The notes under the pieces are model-generated. The model was given only the letters and a program-made list of their open reading frames with translations, did no database searches and was not told where the DNA came from. Source: Embleya sp042956465 (GTDB lineage Bacteria > Actinomycetota > Actinomycetes > Streptomycetales > Streptomycetaceae). From it: DNA of 64,000 nucleotides. The stretch is from assembly GCF_042956465.1 (NCBI RefSeq), contig NZ_JBIBGL010000004.1, positions 496,001 through 560,000 of the forward strand, in the 5' to 3' direction. Below, one piece after another: positions 1-9,200 of the stretch. Made by a program: the position numbers and the translations under genes. Position 1 is the stretch's first letter, and each line of letters opens with the position of its first letter.

Positions 1-662
1 AATCCACCGCGCTCCGGGCGCTGGCCCGATTGCTGAAACCGCGTCAGGGCACCGTCCTCCTCGACGGCGAGAGCGTCGCCCGCTTGTCCGGACGGGACTT
101 CGCCCAACGACTCGCGCTGCTCCCGCAGTCGCCGACCGCCCCCGAGGGCATCACCGTGCGCGACCTGGTCGCCCGCGGTCGTACGCCCTACCAGCGCTGG
201 TGGCGACAGTGGTCCTCCGCCGACGACGCCGTGGTGGACGCCGCACTGTCGGCCACCGGCGTGGACACCCTGGCCGGACGAGCCATCGACGAACTCTCCG
301 GCGGCCAGCGCCAACGCGTATGGATCGCCATGGCATTGGCCCAGGACACCCCGGTGCTGCTGCTCGACGAACCCACCACCTACCTCGATCTGGCCTACCA
401 GGTCGACGTGTTGGAACTGGTGGCCGACTTGGGGCGGGCGGAGGGCCGCACGGTGGTGATGGTCATCCACGAGCTCAACCACGCGTGCCGGTACGCCGAC
501 CACCTGATCGCCATGCGCGACGGCCGCGTGGTCGCCGCCGGACCACCGGCCGAGGTCGTCACCCCCGACCTGGTACGGGAGGTATTCGACCTGCGCGCCG
601 CAGTGATCGAATGCCCCATCGCCGGAACCCCCTTGGTCATCCCTCTCGGCGGCCGTCGCTAG
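1..662 (+). CDS. Siderophore ABC transporter ATP-binding protein (FecE/FepC type), 5' partial
   Basis: Energises uptake of ferric siderophore through an inner-membrane permease. The reading frame is open from the first bases and begins inside the Walker A helix (STALRALARLL), so the N-terminus lies left of the window. Visible motifs are the Q-loop region LLPQSP, the signature LSGGQRQRVWIAMALAQ, Walker B (LLLLDEPTTYLDLA) and the H-loop histidine in VMVIHELNHA, in the order typical of FecE/FepC proteins. Its partner is probably the binding lipoprotein at 5151-6242. No permease is in the window, so it should lie to the left. The stop codon TAG (660-662) is formed by the first bases of an inverted-repeat element. 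The native C-terminus may therefore have been altered slightly, although the length after Walker B looks normal. Confidence 0.93.
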   Translation, partial: STALRALARLLKPRQGTVLLDGESVARLSGRDFAQRLALLPQSPTAPEGITVRDLVARGRTPYQRWWRQWSSADDAVVDAALSATGVDTLAGRAIDELSGGQRQRVWIAMALAQDTPVLLLDEPTTYLDLAYQVDVLELVADLGRAEGRTVVMVIHELNHACRYADHLIAMRDGRVVAAGPPAEVVTPDLVREVFDLRAAVIECPIAGTPLVIPLGGRR

Positions 663-715
663 GCCGTGTCCGGTGGATCTCGGCGGCCCCACCAAGATCC
701 GCCGGACACGGCCTG
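659..715. repeat. Short inverted-repeat (MITE-like) element, copy 1
   Basis: The left end CTAGGCCGTGTCCGGTGGAT is mirrored by a right end whose complement reads CCAGGCCGTGTCCGGCGGAT. This gives a hairpin with about 20 paired bases on each side and a short loop. The same two ends bound a longer copy inside panD (4029-4223), and a worn copy lies at 49098-49141. There is no room for a transposase. The element supplies the stop codon of the upstream ATPase gene and may also act as a transcription terminator. Confidence 0.8.
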
Positions 716-753
716 GTGCCGCCCGGCGGAACCGGGCCCAAAGCCGTGCCGCA

Positions 754-772
754 GGCGGGCCGCAGGCCCGCC
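754..772 (+). terminator. Hairpin downstream of the ABC ATPase gene
   Basis: GGCGGGCC and GGCCCGCC flank a GCA loop, a perfect 8-bp GC stem 92 bp after the stop codon. There is no T-tract, as is common in actinomycetes. The rest of 716-920 shows no gene. Confidence 0.45.
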
Positions 773-920
773 CGTGTCGGGGTTCCGCGCCCCAAAGCGC
801 GGTCCGGCAGCAGGAGTTCACACTCGACCCGGTCGGACCCCGCAGCCTCCGCGATTCGGCACACAAGCAGGTCGGGGAAGCCGGAACACCGGCTCCGACC
901 TCTGGTCACATCCGACGAAG

Positions 921-939
921 TTAGGTTAGCCTCGCCTAC
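921..939 (+). promoter_or_regulatory. Iron box (DmdR1/IdeR operator) upstream of the hydroxylase operon
   Basis: The 19-bp sequence TTAGGTTAGCCTCGCCTAC closely matches the actinobacterial iron-box palindrome (TTAGGTTAG-C-CTAACCTAA class). It lies 59 bp before the TTG start at 999. It is expected to bind a DtxR-family repressor with Fe(II) and shut off the hydroxylase-exporter-MbtH operon in iron-replete cells. Confidence 0.85.
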
Positions 940-998
940 GGAAGGCCGTAAGTGCTCTGTGTGCCCTTCGAGGCCACCACCCGGAAGGGACGCGTGCA

Positions 999-2378
999 TT
1001 GACCTCATCTCGGCACGACGGAAAGACCGTTCACGACCTCGTGGGGGTCGGATTCGGGCCTTCGAACCTGGCGCTCGCCGTCGCGATCGAGGAGCACAAC
1101 GCACTCGCCGCCCCTGACCACCGGATGGACGCGCTGTTCCTGGAGAAACAGCCGGCCTTCGGCTGGCACCGCGGCATGCTCGTCGACGGCGCGACGATGC
1201 AGGTCTCGTTCCTCAAGGACCTGGCCACGATGCGCAATCCGACCAGTGACTTCAGCTTCGTCGCCTACCTGCACTCGATCGACCGCCTGGTCGACTTCGT
1301 CAACCACAAGGTGTTCTTCCCGCTCCGGGCCGAGTTCCACGGCTACCTCGAATGGGCCGCGAACCGCGTCGCCCACCAGGTGCGCTACGGCGCCGAGGTC
1401 CTCGCGATCGAACCCGTCGTCACCGACGGCAGGATCACCGCCTTCGACGTCGCCGTCGCGAACGACCCGGTCGTACACCGCGCCCGCAACGTCGTCCTCG
1501 CCCCGGGCCTGACCCCGCACCTGCCCGACGGCGTCGGCACCACCGCGCGGGTGTGGCACAACTCCCGCCTCGTGCCCAACGTCGCCGCCCTCGACCCGGC
1601 CGACGTGCGCACCGCGGTGGTGGTCGGGGCCGGCCAGAGCGCCGCCGAGACCGCGGACTACCTCCACCGGCGTTTCCCCGACGCTCAGGTGCACGCCGTC
1701 TTCAGCCGCTACGGCTACTCCCCCGCCGACGACAGCCCGTTCGCCAACCGCATCTTCGACCCCGGGGCCGTGGACCACTACTTCGAGGCGCCCGAGCAGG
1801 TCAAACGCCAACTGACGGAATACCACCGCAACACGAACTACTCGGTGGTGGACGGCGATCTGATCGAGGAGCTGTACCGGCGCGTATACGAGGAGCGCGT
1901 CCAGGGCCGGCAGCGCCTGCACATCCGCCACGCCACCCGGGTCGTCGAGGTCCGCGAGGATCCCGAAGCCGCCCACGTGGACGTCGAGTTCCTGCCCACC
2001 GGCAAAACCGAGACGCTGCGCGCCGACGTGGTCGTGTACGCGACCGGCTACCGCCCGGGCGACGGGCTCGCCCTCCTGGGCGACACCGCCGACGCCTGCG
2101 CACGCGACGAGTACGGGCGCCCCCGGCTGGGCCGCGACTACCGCGTGGTCACCGAACCCCCGCTCGACGCCGGGATCTACCTCCAGGGCGGGACCGAGCA
2201 CACCCATGGCCTCGGCTCCACGCTCCTGTCCAACATCGCGGTCCGCGCCGGCGAGATCCTCGCCTCGATCGACGACCACACCGGCCCGGACCCCACCCCC
2301 GAGGCCGAGACCGCGCCCCCAGCCATGACGGGCACCGCCACCGCGCCCGGCCCGGTGACCTCCTCCCGACAGGGCTGA
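999..2378 (+). CDS. L-ornithine N5-monooxygenase (siderophore hydroxylase; lysine/ornithine N-monooxygenase family)
   Basis: An FAD- and NADPH-dependent N-hydroxylase of 459 aa, the usual family length. It would make N5-hydroxyornithine for the two downstream adenylation domains whose pockets read as hydroxyornithine (in 6249-15971). The FAD motif GFGPSNLALA is near residue 20, the NADPH motif VVGAGQSAAE near residue 210 and the ATGYRP motif near residue 350. I take the TTG at 999 as the start because GGAAGGGA lies 8 bp upstream and the FAD motif then sits at the normal distance. An iron box lies at 921-939. It is followed after 3 nt by the exporter gene and then by an MbtH gene, forming one operon. 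Ornithine rather than lysine is inferred from the NRPS codes, not from this sequence. Confidence 0.93.
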   Translation: MTSSRHDGKTVHDLVGVGFGPSNLALAVAIEEHNALAAPDHRMDALFLEKQPAFGWHRGMLVDGATMQVSFLKDLATMRNPTSDFSFVAYLHSIDRLVDFVNHKVFFPLRAEFHGYLEWAANRVAHQVRYGAEVLAIEPVVTDGRITAFDVAVANDPVVHRARNVVLAPGLTPHLPDGVGTTARVWHNSRLVPNVAALDPADVRTAVVVGAGQSAAETADYLHRRFPDAQVHAVFSRYGYSPADDSPFANRIFDPGAVDHYFEAPEQVKRQLTEYHRNTNYSVVDGDLIEELYRRVYEERVQGRQRLHIRHATRVVEVREDPEAAHVDVEFLPTGKTETLRADVVVYATGYRPGDGLALLGDTADACARDEYGRPRLGRDYRVVTEPPLDAGIYLQGGTEHTHGLGSTLLSNIAVRAGEILASIDDHTGPDPTPEAETAPPAMTGTATAPGPVTSSRQG

Positions 2379-2381
2379 TCC

Positions 2382-3776
2382 GTGCGTCTGGGCGAGATCG
2401 CGGTGGACGTGACACCGCTGCGGGCCAACCGCGACTTCCGACTGCTGTTCACCGCGACCGCCCTGTCCATGCTCGGCACCGCGTTGACCTCGGTCGCCGC
2501 GAGCATCCAGGTGTACGACCTCGGCAACTCCTCGCTGCACGTGGGGCTGGTCAACCTCGTGATCGGCGTCAGCCTGTGCGTGGGCCTGCTGGCGGGCGGC
2601 GTCCTGGCCGACCGCACCGACCGGCGCCGACTGATCCTCGCCACCCGCGCCGGCTCCGCCGTCGTGGTCCTGGCCCTGGCCGGCAACGCCCTCGCCCCCG
2701 AGCCGCAACTGTGGTTCGTCTACCTCGCCGCCATCGCCGCAGGCATCGCCGGCGGCCTGGGCGCGCCCGCGCTGATGGCCGTCACCCCCGCCCTCGCCGG
2801 ACGCGAACACCTGGCCGCGGCCGGGGCGTTGCTCACCCTGACCACCCAGTTCGGCGCGATGGTGGGTCCCAGCCTGGCGGGCCTGATCGCCGCCGGCCCG
2901 GGCGTCGCGGTGTGTTACCTGATCGACGCGGCCGGATTCGTGCTCGGCGCGGCCCTGCTGTGGCGGCTGCCGCACCTGCACCCCCGGCCCGACGAGGAGG
3001 ACACCGACACCGACCACGCCGCAGCCCAACACCCGGTGCGGGCCATCCTGGACGGCCTGCGGCACGTGCGCGCGAACCGGGTCATCCGCGGACTCATGCT
3101 CGTCGACCTGGCCGCAGTCGTGTTGGCGATGCCGTACGCACTGTTCCCGGAGATGGGCAACGAGGTGTTCGACGGCGGGCCCACCGCGGTCGGCCTGCTC
3201 TACACCGCCCCCGCCGTGGGCGCCTTCCTGGGCGCACTGGCGAGCGGCTGGATCGGCCGGGTCCGCCGCCCCGGGGTGACCCTGATCGTGGTGGCCGCGC
3301 TCTGGGGCGCGGCGATCGCCGCGTTCGGCCTGAGCCGGCACCTGTGGCTCGGCCTGCTCCTGCTGGCCCTCGCGGGCGGCGCCGACACAATCTCCGAGAT
3401 CCTGCGCCGTGCACTTCTCCAGCAGCACACGCCCGACCGGCTCCAGGGCCGGGTGGGCAGCCTGTGGCTGGCCCAGGCCACCGCGGGCCCGGCCACCGGC
3501 AACGCGCTCTCCGGCGGCGTCGCCAGACTGCTCGGCCCCGGCACCACCCTCGTGGCGGGCGGCGTCGCGTGTGTCGCCGCGGTCCTCGCGGTCGCCGGCG
3601 CGCTGCCCGCCCTGCGCGCCACCGGACCGACGTCCGCGCCGATCGCGGACGAGACACCGACAGCCGGCCCGGCCCGGACGCCGGAGGCGCCCGACCGGGT
3701 CCCCGCCGCCGACCGATCCCCCACCGACTCCCCCGCCGGCTCGCCGACGACGAACACGACGACCACGAAAGGCTGA
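2382..3776 (+). CDS. MFS transporter, probable siderophore exporter (EntS-like)
   Basis: A 464-aa integral membrane protein of the major facilitator superfamily, with about 12 predicted hydrophobic segments. The conserved cytoplasmic loop between TM2 and TM3 reads GGVLADRTDRRRLI (residues about 66-80). The N-terminus PLRANRDFRLLFTATALSML is typical of EntS-type exporters. The C-terminal 50 residues are a hydrophilic Pro/Thr/Ala-rich tail. GTG at 2382 follows the hydroxylase stop by 3 nt and the MbtH gene starts 6 nt after its stop, so the three genes are co-transcribed. Context makes export of the apo-siderophore the most likely role. Confidence 0.88.
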   Translation: MRLGEIAVDVTPLRANRDFRLLFTATALSMLGTALTSVAASIQVYDLGNSSLHVGLVNLVIGVSLCVGLLAGGVLADRTDRRRLILATRAGSAVVVLALAGNALAPEPQLWFVYLAAIAAGIAGGLGAPALMAVTPALAGREHLAAAGALLTLTTQFGAMVGPSLAGLIAAGPGVAVCYLIDAAGFVLGAALLWRLPHLHPRPDEEDTDTDHAAAQHPVRAILDGLRHVRANRVIRGLMLVDLAAVVLAMPYALFPEMGNEVFDGGPTAVGLLYTAPAVGAFLGALASGWIGRVRRPGVTLIVVAALWGAAIAAFGLSRHLWLGLLLLALAGGADTISEILRRALLQQHTPDRLQGRVGSLWLAQATAGPATGNALSGGVARLLGPGTTLVAGGVACVAAVLAVAGALPALRATGPTSAPIADETPTAGPARTPEAPDRVPAADRSPTDSPAGSPTTNTTTTKG

Positions 3777-3782
3777 TCCGCC

Positions 3783-3992
3783 GTGACGAATCCCTTCGAC
3801 GACGATTCCGGGACGTTCCTGGCCCTGCTCAACGACGAGGGCCAGTACTCGCTGTGGCCCGCGTTCCTCGACCCGCCCGACGGCTGGCGCACCGAGCACG
3901 GTCCCGCGTCCCGAGCGCAATGCCTGGAACACATCGAGAACCATTGGACCGACATGCGACCGCGTTCCCTCGTGGCCGCCACCGAGAACTGA
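3783..3992 (+). CDS. MbtH-like NRPS chaperone
   Basis: A 69-aa protein with the full family signature: NPFDD near the N-terminus, LLNDEGQYSLWP, a central GW, then CLEHIENHWTDMRPRSL. MbtH proteins bind NRPS adenylation domains and are often needed for their folding or activity. This one probably serves the three NRPS proteins of the locus. It is in-frame, complete and last in the hydroxylase-exporter operon. The next gene, panD, began 13 nt downstream before it was disrupted. Confidence 0.96.
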   Translation: MTNPFDDDSGTFLALLNDEGQYSLWPAFLDPPDGWRTEHGPASRAQCLEHIENHWTDMRPRSLVAATEN

Positions 3993-4005
3993 GCGGAGAG
4001 CAACG

Positions 4006-4672
4006 GTGTTGCGCACCCTGCTGAGCGGCTAGGCCGTGTCCGGTGGATCCTGGTGGATGAGGTCGCGTCGTCCGGTGCCGTGGCTCGGCGTGCCGGAGAA
4101 GCGGCCGCATGGTGGTTCCATTCGGCTGTTTCTCCGGTGCGGCGAGACGAGCGCAGCGAGGAGCCCGCGAAGGGCGGATGCCAGGCGGCGCGGCCCCACC
4201 AGGATCCGCCGGACACGGCCTGGATCCATCGGGCCCGGGTGACCCGGGCCGACCTGCACTACGTCGGATCACTGACGGTGGACGAGGACCTGCTGGACGC
4301 GGCGGGCATCACCGGGAACGAGGTGGTCCAGGTGGTCGACATCGACACCGGGGCGCGTCTGACCACGTACGCGATCCCCGGCCCCGCGGCAGTGGTGTGA
4401 TCGGCGCCAACGGGGCCGCCGCGCGGCTGATCCACCCGGGCGACCTGGTCATCGTGATGGCCTTCGTCCTCCTGGACGAGACCGAGATCGCCGGACACCG
4501 GCCCCGCGTCGTGCACGTCGACACGGACAATCGCATCATCGCCCTCGGCAGCGACCCCGCCGAGCCGGCCCCCGGCATGCCGGGCCGGATCGCCGGTACC
4601 ACCATCGCCGTGCTCCGACCCGCCCGACATCTCGGTGTAGGCCCCAACTCCGCTGGGCGGCCGCCTGGTTGA
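4006..4672 (+). pseudogene. panD: Aspartate 1-decarboxylase, disrupted by an insertion and a frameshift
   Basis: PanD makes beta-alanine from L-aspartate and self-cleaves at a Gly-Ser bond to form its pyruvoyl cofactor. The start (GTG 4006, GGAGAG 7 bp upstream) encodes MLRTLLSG and then hits TAG at 4030, the first bases of the inverted-repeat element at 4029-4223. Coding resumes right after the element with IHRARVTRADLHYVGS, which keeps the Gly-Ser cleavage site. A second lesion near 4385 shifts the frame: the product reads AIPGPAAVV then stop, whereas the next frame continues RGSGVIGANGAAARLIHPGD and PRVVHVDTDNRI. One C appears to be missing from a C run. No intact protein can be made. The place in the siderophore operon and the beta-Ala-like A domain in 15968-23638 suggest it once supplied beta-alanine to the assembly line. 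Confidence 0.9.
4029..4223. mobile_element. MITE-like inverted-repeat element, copy 2, inserted in panD
   Basis: About 195 bp bounded by CTAGGCCGTGTCCGGTGGAT on the left and ATCCGCCGGACACGGCCTGG on the right, the same ends as copy 1 at 659-715. The inside has no transposase and no convincing ORF. It splits the panD reading frame between codons 8 and 9. Target duplication is not clear: CTAG is seen on the left and CTGG on the right in both copies. Mobilisation in trans by a full-length IS elsewhere is inferred. The CTAG-like ends suggest an IS5-type parent, but that is only a guess. Confidence 0.85.
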
Positions 4673-4796
4673 GGCCTCAGGCAGATCGCGCGGCTACCGG
4701 TGATCGCTCGGCCCGACGAATCCCCGGGCCGGGACGAGAACGGAAATCCTCCTGAAGGAGCATGCCGGTTCGCGTCTCGCGTTCGGTACTCGAACC

Positions 4797-5117
4797 ATGC
4801 AACTCGTCGTCTTCATGGCCTTGCCCACCCTGGTCGTCGTGCTGACGTTCGTGGCCATCGTCGATCAGCTACTGCTGCGCGCGGGCCGAGCCGGGCTGTT
4901 GCCCTGGCGCAACAGCGTGCGCCAGGGGCAGATCTCGGCAACCGGCTTCGAACAGCTGCACGCGACGTTCTCGCCGGGAAAGCAGCACGAGCTCACGGAA
5001 CGCCGGACGGCGCTCATGCTGCGCGACGACGAGGAGGACGGGGCGCCCCCGAACCGCACGACCGTGGATCTCGACCGCGAAACGGCCGTCGTCCGCCTGC
5101 CGCACACCGACCGGTGA
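4797..5117 (+). CDS. Small membrane-anchored protein, DUF6191-like
   Basis: A 106-aa protein with one N-terminal hydrophobic segment (residues about 3-24) followed by a basic, then acidic, cytoplasmic tail. The tail holds SATGFEQLHATFSPGKQHE, an RDDEEDGAPP stretch and a terminal DLDRETAVVRLP. This pattern matches, from memory, the uncharacterised DUF6191 family common in Streptomyces. No biochemical role is known. It sits between the broken panD and the convergently transcribed binding-protein gene and has no obvious link to siderophore synthesis. ATG 4797 lacks a good ribosome site, so the exact start is uncertain. Confidence 0.7.
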   Translation: MQLVVFMALPTLVVVLTFVAIVDQLLLRAGRAGLLPWRNSVRQGQISATGFEQLHATFSPGKQHELTERRTALMLRDDEEDGAPPNRTTVDLDRETAVVRLPHTDR

Positions 5118-5150
5118 CGGCGCCCCCATCCGAGGGTACGTCCGCCGCGC

Positions 5151-6242
5151 TCAGCTCTTCGCGGCCTGCGCCGCGACGTCCACCCGCGGCATGATCTTGT
5201 CGACCACGTACTCCACCGCCAACGGGGTGGGTGCGCGCAAGGCCCAGAAGTCGTTGGAGTCCAGCGGCACGTACGACCCGCGCTTGACCACGTTCAGTTT
5301 CGCGAACTGCGGATTGCCCTCGATCGCCTTGCGCAGCACGTCGTCGCCGTTGTAGTTGCTCAGCAACACGCCCACTTCGAGTACGTCCAGCCGCTCCATG
5401 CTCAACTCGGCCGCGAATCCGGCCCCCGGCAGGCCCGCCAGGTTGTCCGGGAAGGTCATTCCGAACCCGGCGAGCAGCTTCACCGACGTGTCGGAGCGAT
5501 CCTTGAGCACCGCTACCGTGCCCGCGTTCTGCGCATTGGTCAGCGCGAACGACTTCCCGGCGATCGCCGGATGGCGCTTGGCCACACCGGCGACCTTGGC
5601 CTCCAGGTCGGTCACCAGCTTCTCGGCCTCGGTGGACTTGCCCAGCGCCTTGCCCACCTGCCGGGTCACCTGCTGCCAACTGTCCTGCGAGGGGCCGGTC
5701 TCGAACGCCGTGGTCGGCGCGATCTTGCTGAGCTTGTCGTACTCCTGCTCGACCCAGTAGTCGGTGTTCGCCAGGATCAGGTCGGGCTGGAGCGCGAGCA
5801 CCTTCTCCAGCGGCGCGCCGTTCTCGCCCATCGTGATGATCTGCGGCTTGTCCCCGCCCAGCTTGGGCTTGGCCCACGGAGCCACCCCGTCCGGCGGGGT
5901 CGTCTCGACCATGCCGGCCAGCTTGGTCGCCAGCGCGAGCGCGGCGTCCTGATCGCCCTCTCCCAGCGCGACGATGCGCTTCGGCGCCTTCTTGATCGTG
6001 GTCGTGCCCAGTTTGTGCGTGATGGTGATCGGATACGTCGGCGCCGCCGCTCCGCCCGCCCCGGGAGAGGCCGGCGCCGGGGCGGGCCCGCTGCCGGCGG
6101 AGTCCTTCTTGTCGTCGCCGTCGCCACAGGCCGCCAGGCCCAACACGAGGGCCGCGGCTATCCCGGCCGCGGCGAACCGGCCGGGGCCGGGGCGGCGGGC
6201 GGTGTGCCGGCGGGCGAAGGCCGGCGCTGCGAATGTTCGCAT
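5151..6242 (-). CDS. Iron-siderophore ABC transporter substrate-binding lipoprotein
   Basis: A 363-aa extracellular binding protein of the FepB/FhuD/CeuE class. The N-terminus has an Arg-rich n-region, a hydrophobic core and the lipobox LAAC (cysteine near residue 39), so it should be lipid-anchored after cleavage. A linker rich in Ala/Gly/Pro follows, then the class features KAPKRIVALGEGDQDAALAL and DLILANTDYW. It starts 6 nt after the stop of the NRPS gene upstream on the same strand, so it is probably the last gene of the NRPS operon. It pairs with the ATPase at 1-662 for uptake of the product. Confidence 0.92.
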   Translation of the reverse strand: MRTFAAPAFARRHTARRPGPGRFAAAGIAAALVLGLAACGDGDDKKDSAGSGPAPAPASPGAGGAAAPTYPITITHKLGTTTIKKAPKRIVALGEGDQDAALALATKLAGMVETTPPDGVAPWAKPKLGGDKPQIITMGENGAPLEKVLALQPDLILANTDYWVEQEYDKLSKIAPTTAFETGPSQDSWQQVTRQVGKALGKSTEAEKLVTDLEAKVAGVAKRHPAIAGKSFALTNAQNAGTVAVLKDRSDTSVKLLAGFGMTFPDNLAGLPGAGFAAELSMERLDVLEVGVLLSNYNGDDVLRKAIEGNPQFAKLNVVKRGSYVPLDSNDFWALRAPTPLAVEYVVDKIMPRVDVAAQAAKS

Positions 6243-6248
6243 GATGGA

Positions 6249-9200
6249 TCAGAGCCTCTCTCGGTGTGGTGCGTCCAACCGTCGGCGTACGTGCGGGCCC
6301 CACTGGTCCACCGCGGCCGAGGTCAGCAGATCGTCGTGCGCGTGGTCGACGACGTGCTCGTCGACCACGCCGAGAACGTGCGCCGCCCAGGCCCGGCGGC
6401 CGGTGCGCTCGGCGTTCTCGCGCGCGGCCACGCACAACACGTCGCCGCGAAAGGCCGGGTAGGGCTCGGCGGGCGCGAGGTGTTCGTAGGCGACCCGCGT
6501 GCGCAGCAGTGCCGCCACCAACTCCTCGCCCAGCGCGCCGGCCGGGTCCACCCCGCCCGGGGTCGCCCGCAACAACTGCGCCCGCGCGGCCGCCTCGCCG
6601 AACCCGTTGCCCTCGGCAGCCGCCTCGGCGCTCGATCGCGGCACGGGCGGCTCCGCGTCGATCAGCACCAGCAGGTCCACCGGCTCGCCCGCGCGCTGCA
6701 ACTCGGCGGCCAGCGCGTAGGCGAGTTCGCCACCGAAGGACCAACCCAGAAGCGAGTAGGGGCCGTGCGGCCGGATCGTGCGCATGCTGCGCAGGTGCTC
6801 GGCGACCACGTCCTCGAAGCGGGCCGGCGCCGGGGCCCCGGACAACATCGCGGACTGGAGGCCGTACATCGGCCGCTCGGCCCCCACGTGCGAAAGCAGC
6901 GTCGTGTAGGGCCAGGCGAACCCGAATCCGGCGTGCACGCAGAACAGCGGCGGGAGTTCGCCGCCCGCACGCAGCACCGCGACGGGCGCGGTCGGGTCGT
7001 CCGCGTCGCCGCCTGCGCGCAGCCGCTCCGCGAGGTCGGCGACCGTCGGCGCGGTCAGCACCGCGGCGACGGTGACGGTGTCGGCGTCGCGTACCGGGCC
7101 GGCGGCCCGGATCGCGCCGACCAGACGGACCGCGAGCAGCGAATGTCCGCCGAGGGTGAAGAAGTTGTCGTCGATGCCCACCCGGGGCAGGTCCAGCACC
7201 TCGGCGAAGACCCGGCACAGCACGGCCTCGACCGTGTCCCGAGGGCCTCGGTCGGTGACCGCGGCGGCGAAGTCCGGCTCGGGCAGCGCGGCCCTATCCA
7301 GTTTTCCGTTGACGGTCAGCGGCAGCACCTCCAGCGGAACGAACGCGCTCGGCACCATGTAGTCCGGCAGCCGGGCCGCGGCCCACGTGCGCAGCGCCTG
7401 CGATCGGGCTCCGCCGACCACGTAGGCGGTCAACCGCGACCCGTCCGCGCTCGGCACGACCGCGGACCGCAGTACGTCGGGGTGCGCATCCAACACACCC
7501 TGGATCTCGGCCGGTTCGATCCGGTGGCCGCGGATCTTGATCTGGTCGTCGGTGCGGCCGAGGTAGTCGATGATGCCGTCCGGGCGGCGCCGGGCCAGGT
7601 CGCCGGTGCGGTAGAGCCGGGAGCCGGGCGGCCCGAACGGGTTGGCGACGAAGCGGGCCGCGGTCGGCGCGGGGCTGTCGAGGTAACCGCGGGCGAGGCC
7701 GATCCCGGTGACGTACAACTCGCCCGGCACACCCACCGGTACCGGTTGCAGGTTGGCGTCGAGGATGTGGGTGGCGGTGTTGAGGATCGGCCGGCCGATG
7801 GCGGGTGTGGCACTGTCCTCGGTGCCGGCCCCGAGGGTGTTGATGGTGTATTCGGTGGGCCCGTACAGGTTGTAGCCCAACACGCCCTCGGTGTCCCGCA
7901 ACCGGTTCCACACCGCGTCCGACACCGCCTCGCCGCCGAGCAGCACCAGACACGGCCGATGCCGGCCCTGCGCCGGGTCGCCGTCGACCAGGCCGAGGTC
8001 GAGCAGGTGTTGCGCGTAGGTGGGGGTGACGTTGACGACGTCGATCCGGTGGCGGTCCACGTACCGGGTCAGCGCATGTGCGTCACGGCGCAACTCCTCG
8101 TCGCACACGTGCACTTCGTGCCCCTCGACCAGCCACAACAACTCCTCCCACGACATGTCGAACGCGAACGACACCGTGTGCGCCACCCGCAACCGCCGCC
8201 CCGCCGCGGCCACCACCGGATCGAAGATCTCCCGACGATGATTGACCTGCATGTTCGTCAACCCGCGATACGGAGTCACCACACCCTTGGGCCGACCCGT
8301 CGAACCCGACGTATAGATCACATACGCCGGATGCTCCAGGCGCCGCGCATCCCCCCGCACGAAATCCGCACGCTCCGCGTCCGTCAGGTCCGCACCCGAC
8401 AGGCCCGCCAACTCCGCCCGCACCGACGCATCGTCAAGATCGACCGTGTTCCCGGGCACGGTGTCGTCACCGGCGGTCAGCACGCAGACCGGGCGGGTCT
8501 CGTCGACCATCCACACACTGCGCTCGTGCGGCAGATCACGCTCCAACGGCAGATAGGCGGCGCCGGTCTTGAGCACCGCGAACAGGGCGGCCACCATGTC
8601 CGCGGTGCGCGGCAACGCCAGACCCACCACCCGCTCCGGACCCGCCCCACGCACCCGCAACAACCGGGCGATCCGATTCGACCGCTCGTTCAACTCCCGA
8701 TACGTCCACACCAACGGCGCCGCACCATCCGGATCCTGCACCACCGCCACCACATCCGGAACCGACGCCGCCCGCTCCTCCAGCAGATCGGCCACGGTGG
8801 CGTCGGGGATGGGCAGTTCGGTCGCGTTCCACTCGTGCACGATGCGCGAGCGCTCCGCCGCCGACAGCAGCTCGTAGGCGCCCACGCGGCGGTGCGGGTC
8901 GTCGGTGACCTCGGCGAGCAGGCGCAACAAGCGCTCGGCGAAGTCCTCGGCGGTGCCGTGGTCGAACAGGTCCGCCGCATACTCGATGCCCAACTCGACC
9001 GCGCCGTCGGGCACGGCCGCGAGATCGGTCTCGCGGAAGACGAAGTCGAGATCGAACTTGGCGGTCGGCGGGGTGAATCGTGCGCCGACCGGTGCCATGT
9101 CGCCGAAACGGACCTCGCCCACACCCTGGTTCTGGTAGCCGACCATCACCTGGAACAGCGGGTTGCGGCCGAGCGAGCGGGCCGGGTTGAGCTCCTCCAC

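Noticed and set aside
1005..4016. Thousand-codon minus-strand frame opposite the hydroxylase, exporter and MbtH genes
   Set aside because: Shadow of real + strand genes; low-complexity Gly/Arg/Glu peptide with no motif.
4762..4845. 27-codon ORF behind an AAGGAG site, overlapping the DUF6191-like gene
   Set aside because: Spacing from AAGGAG to ATG is only 1 base and the peptide has no recognisable features.
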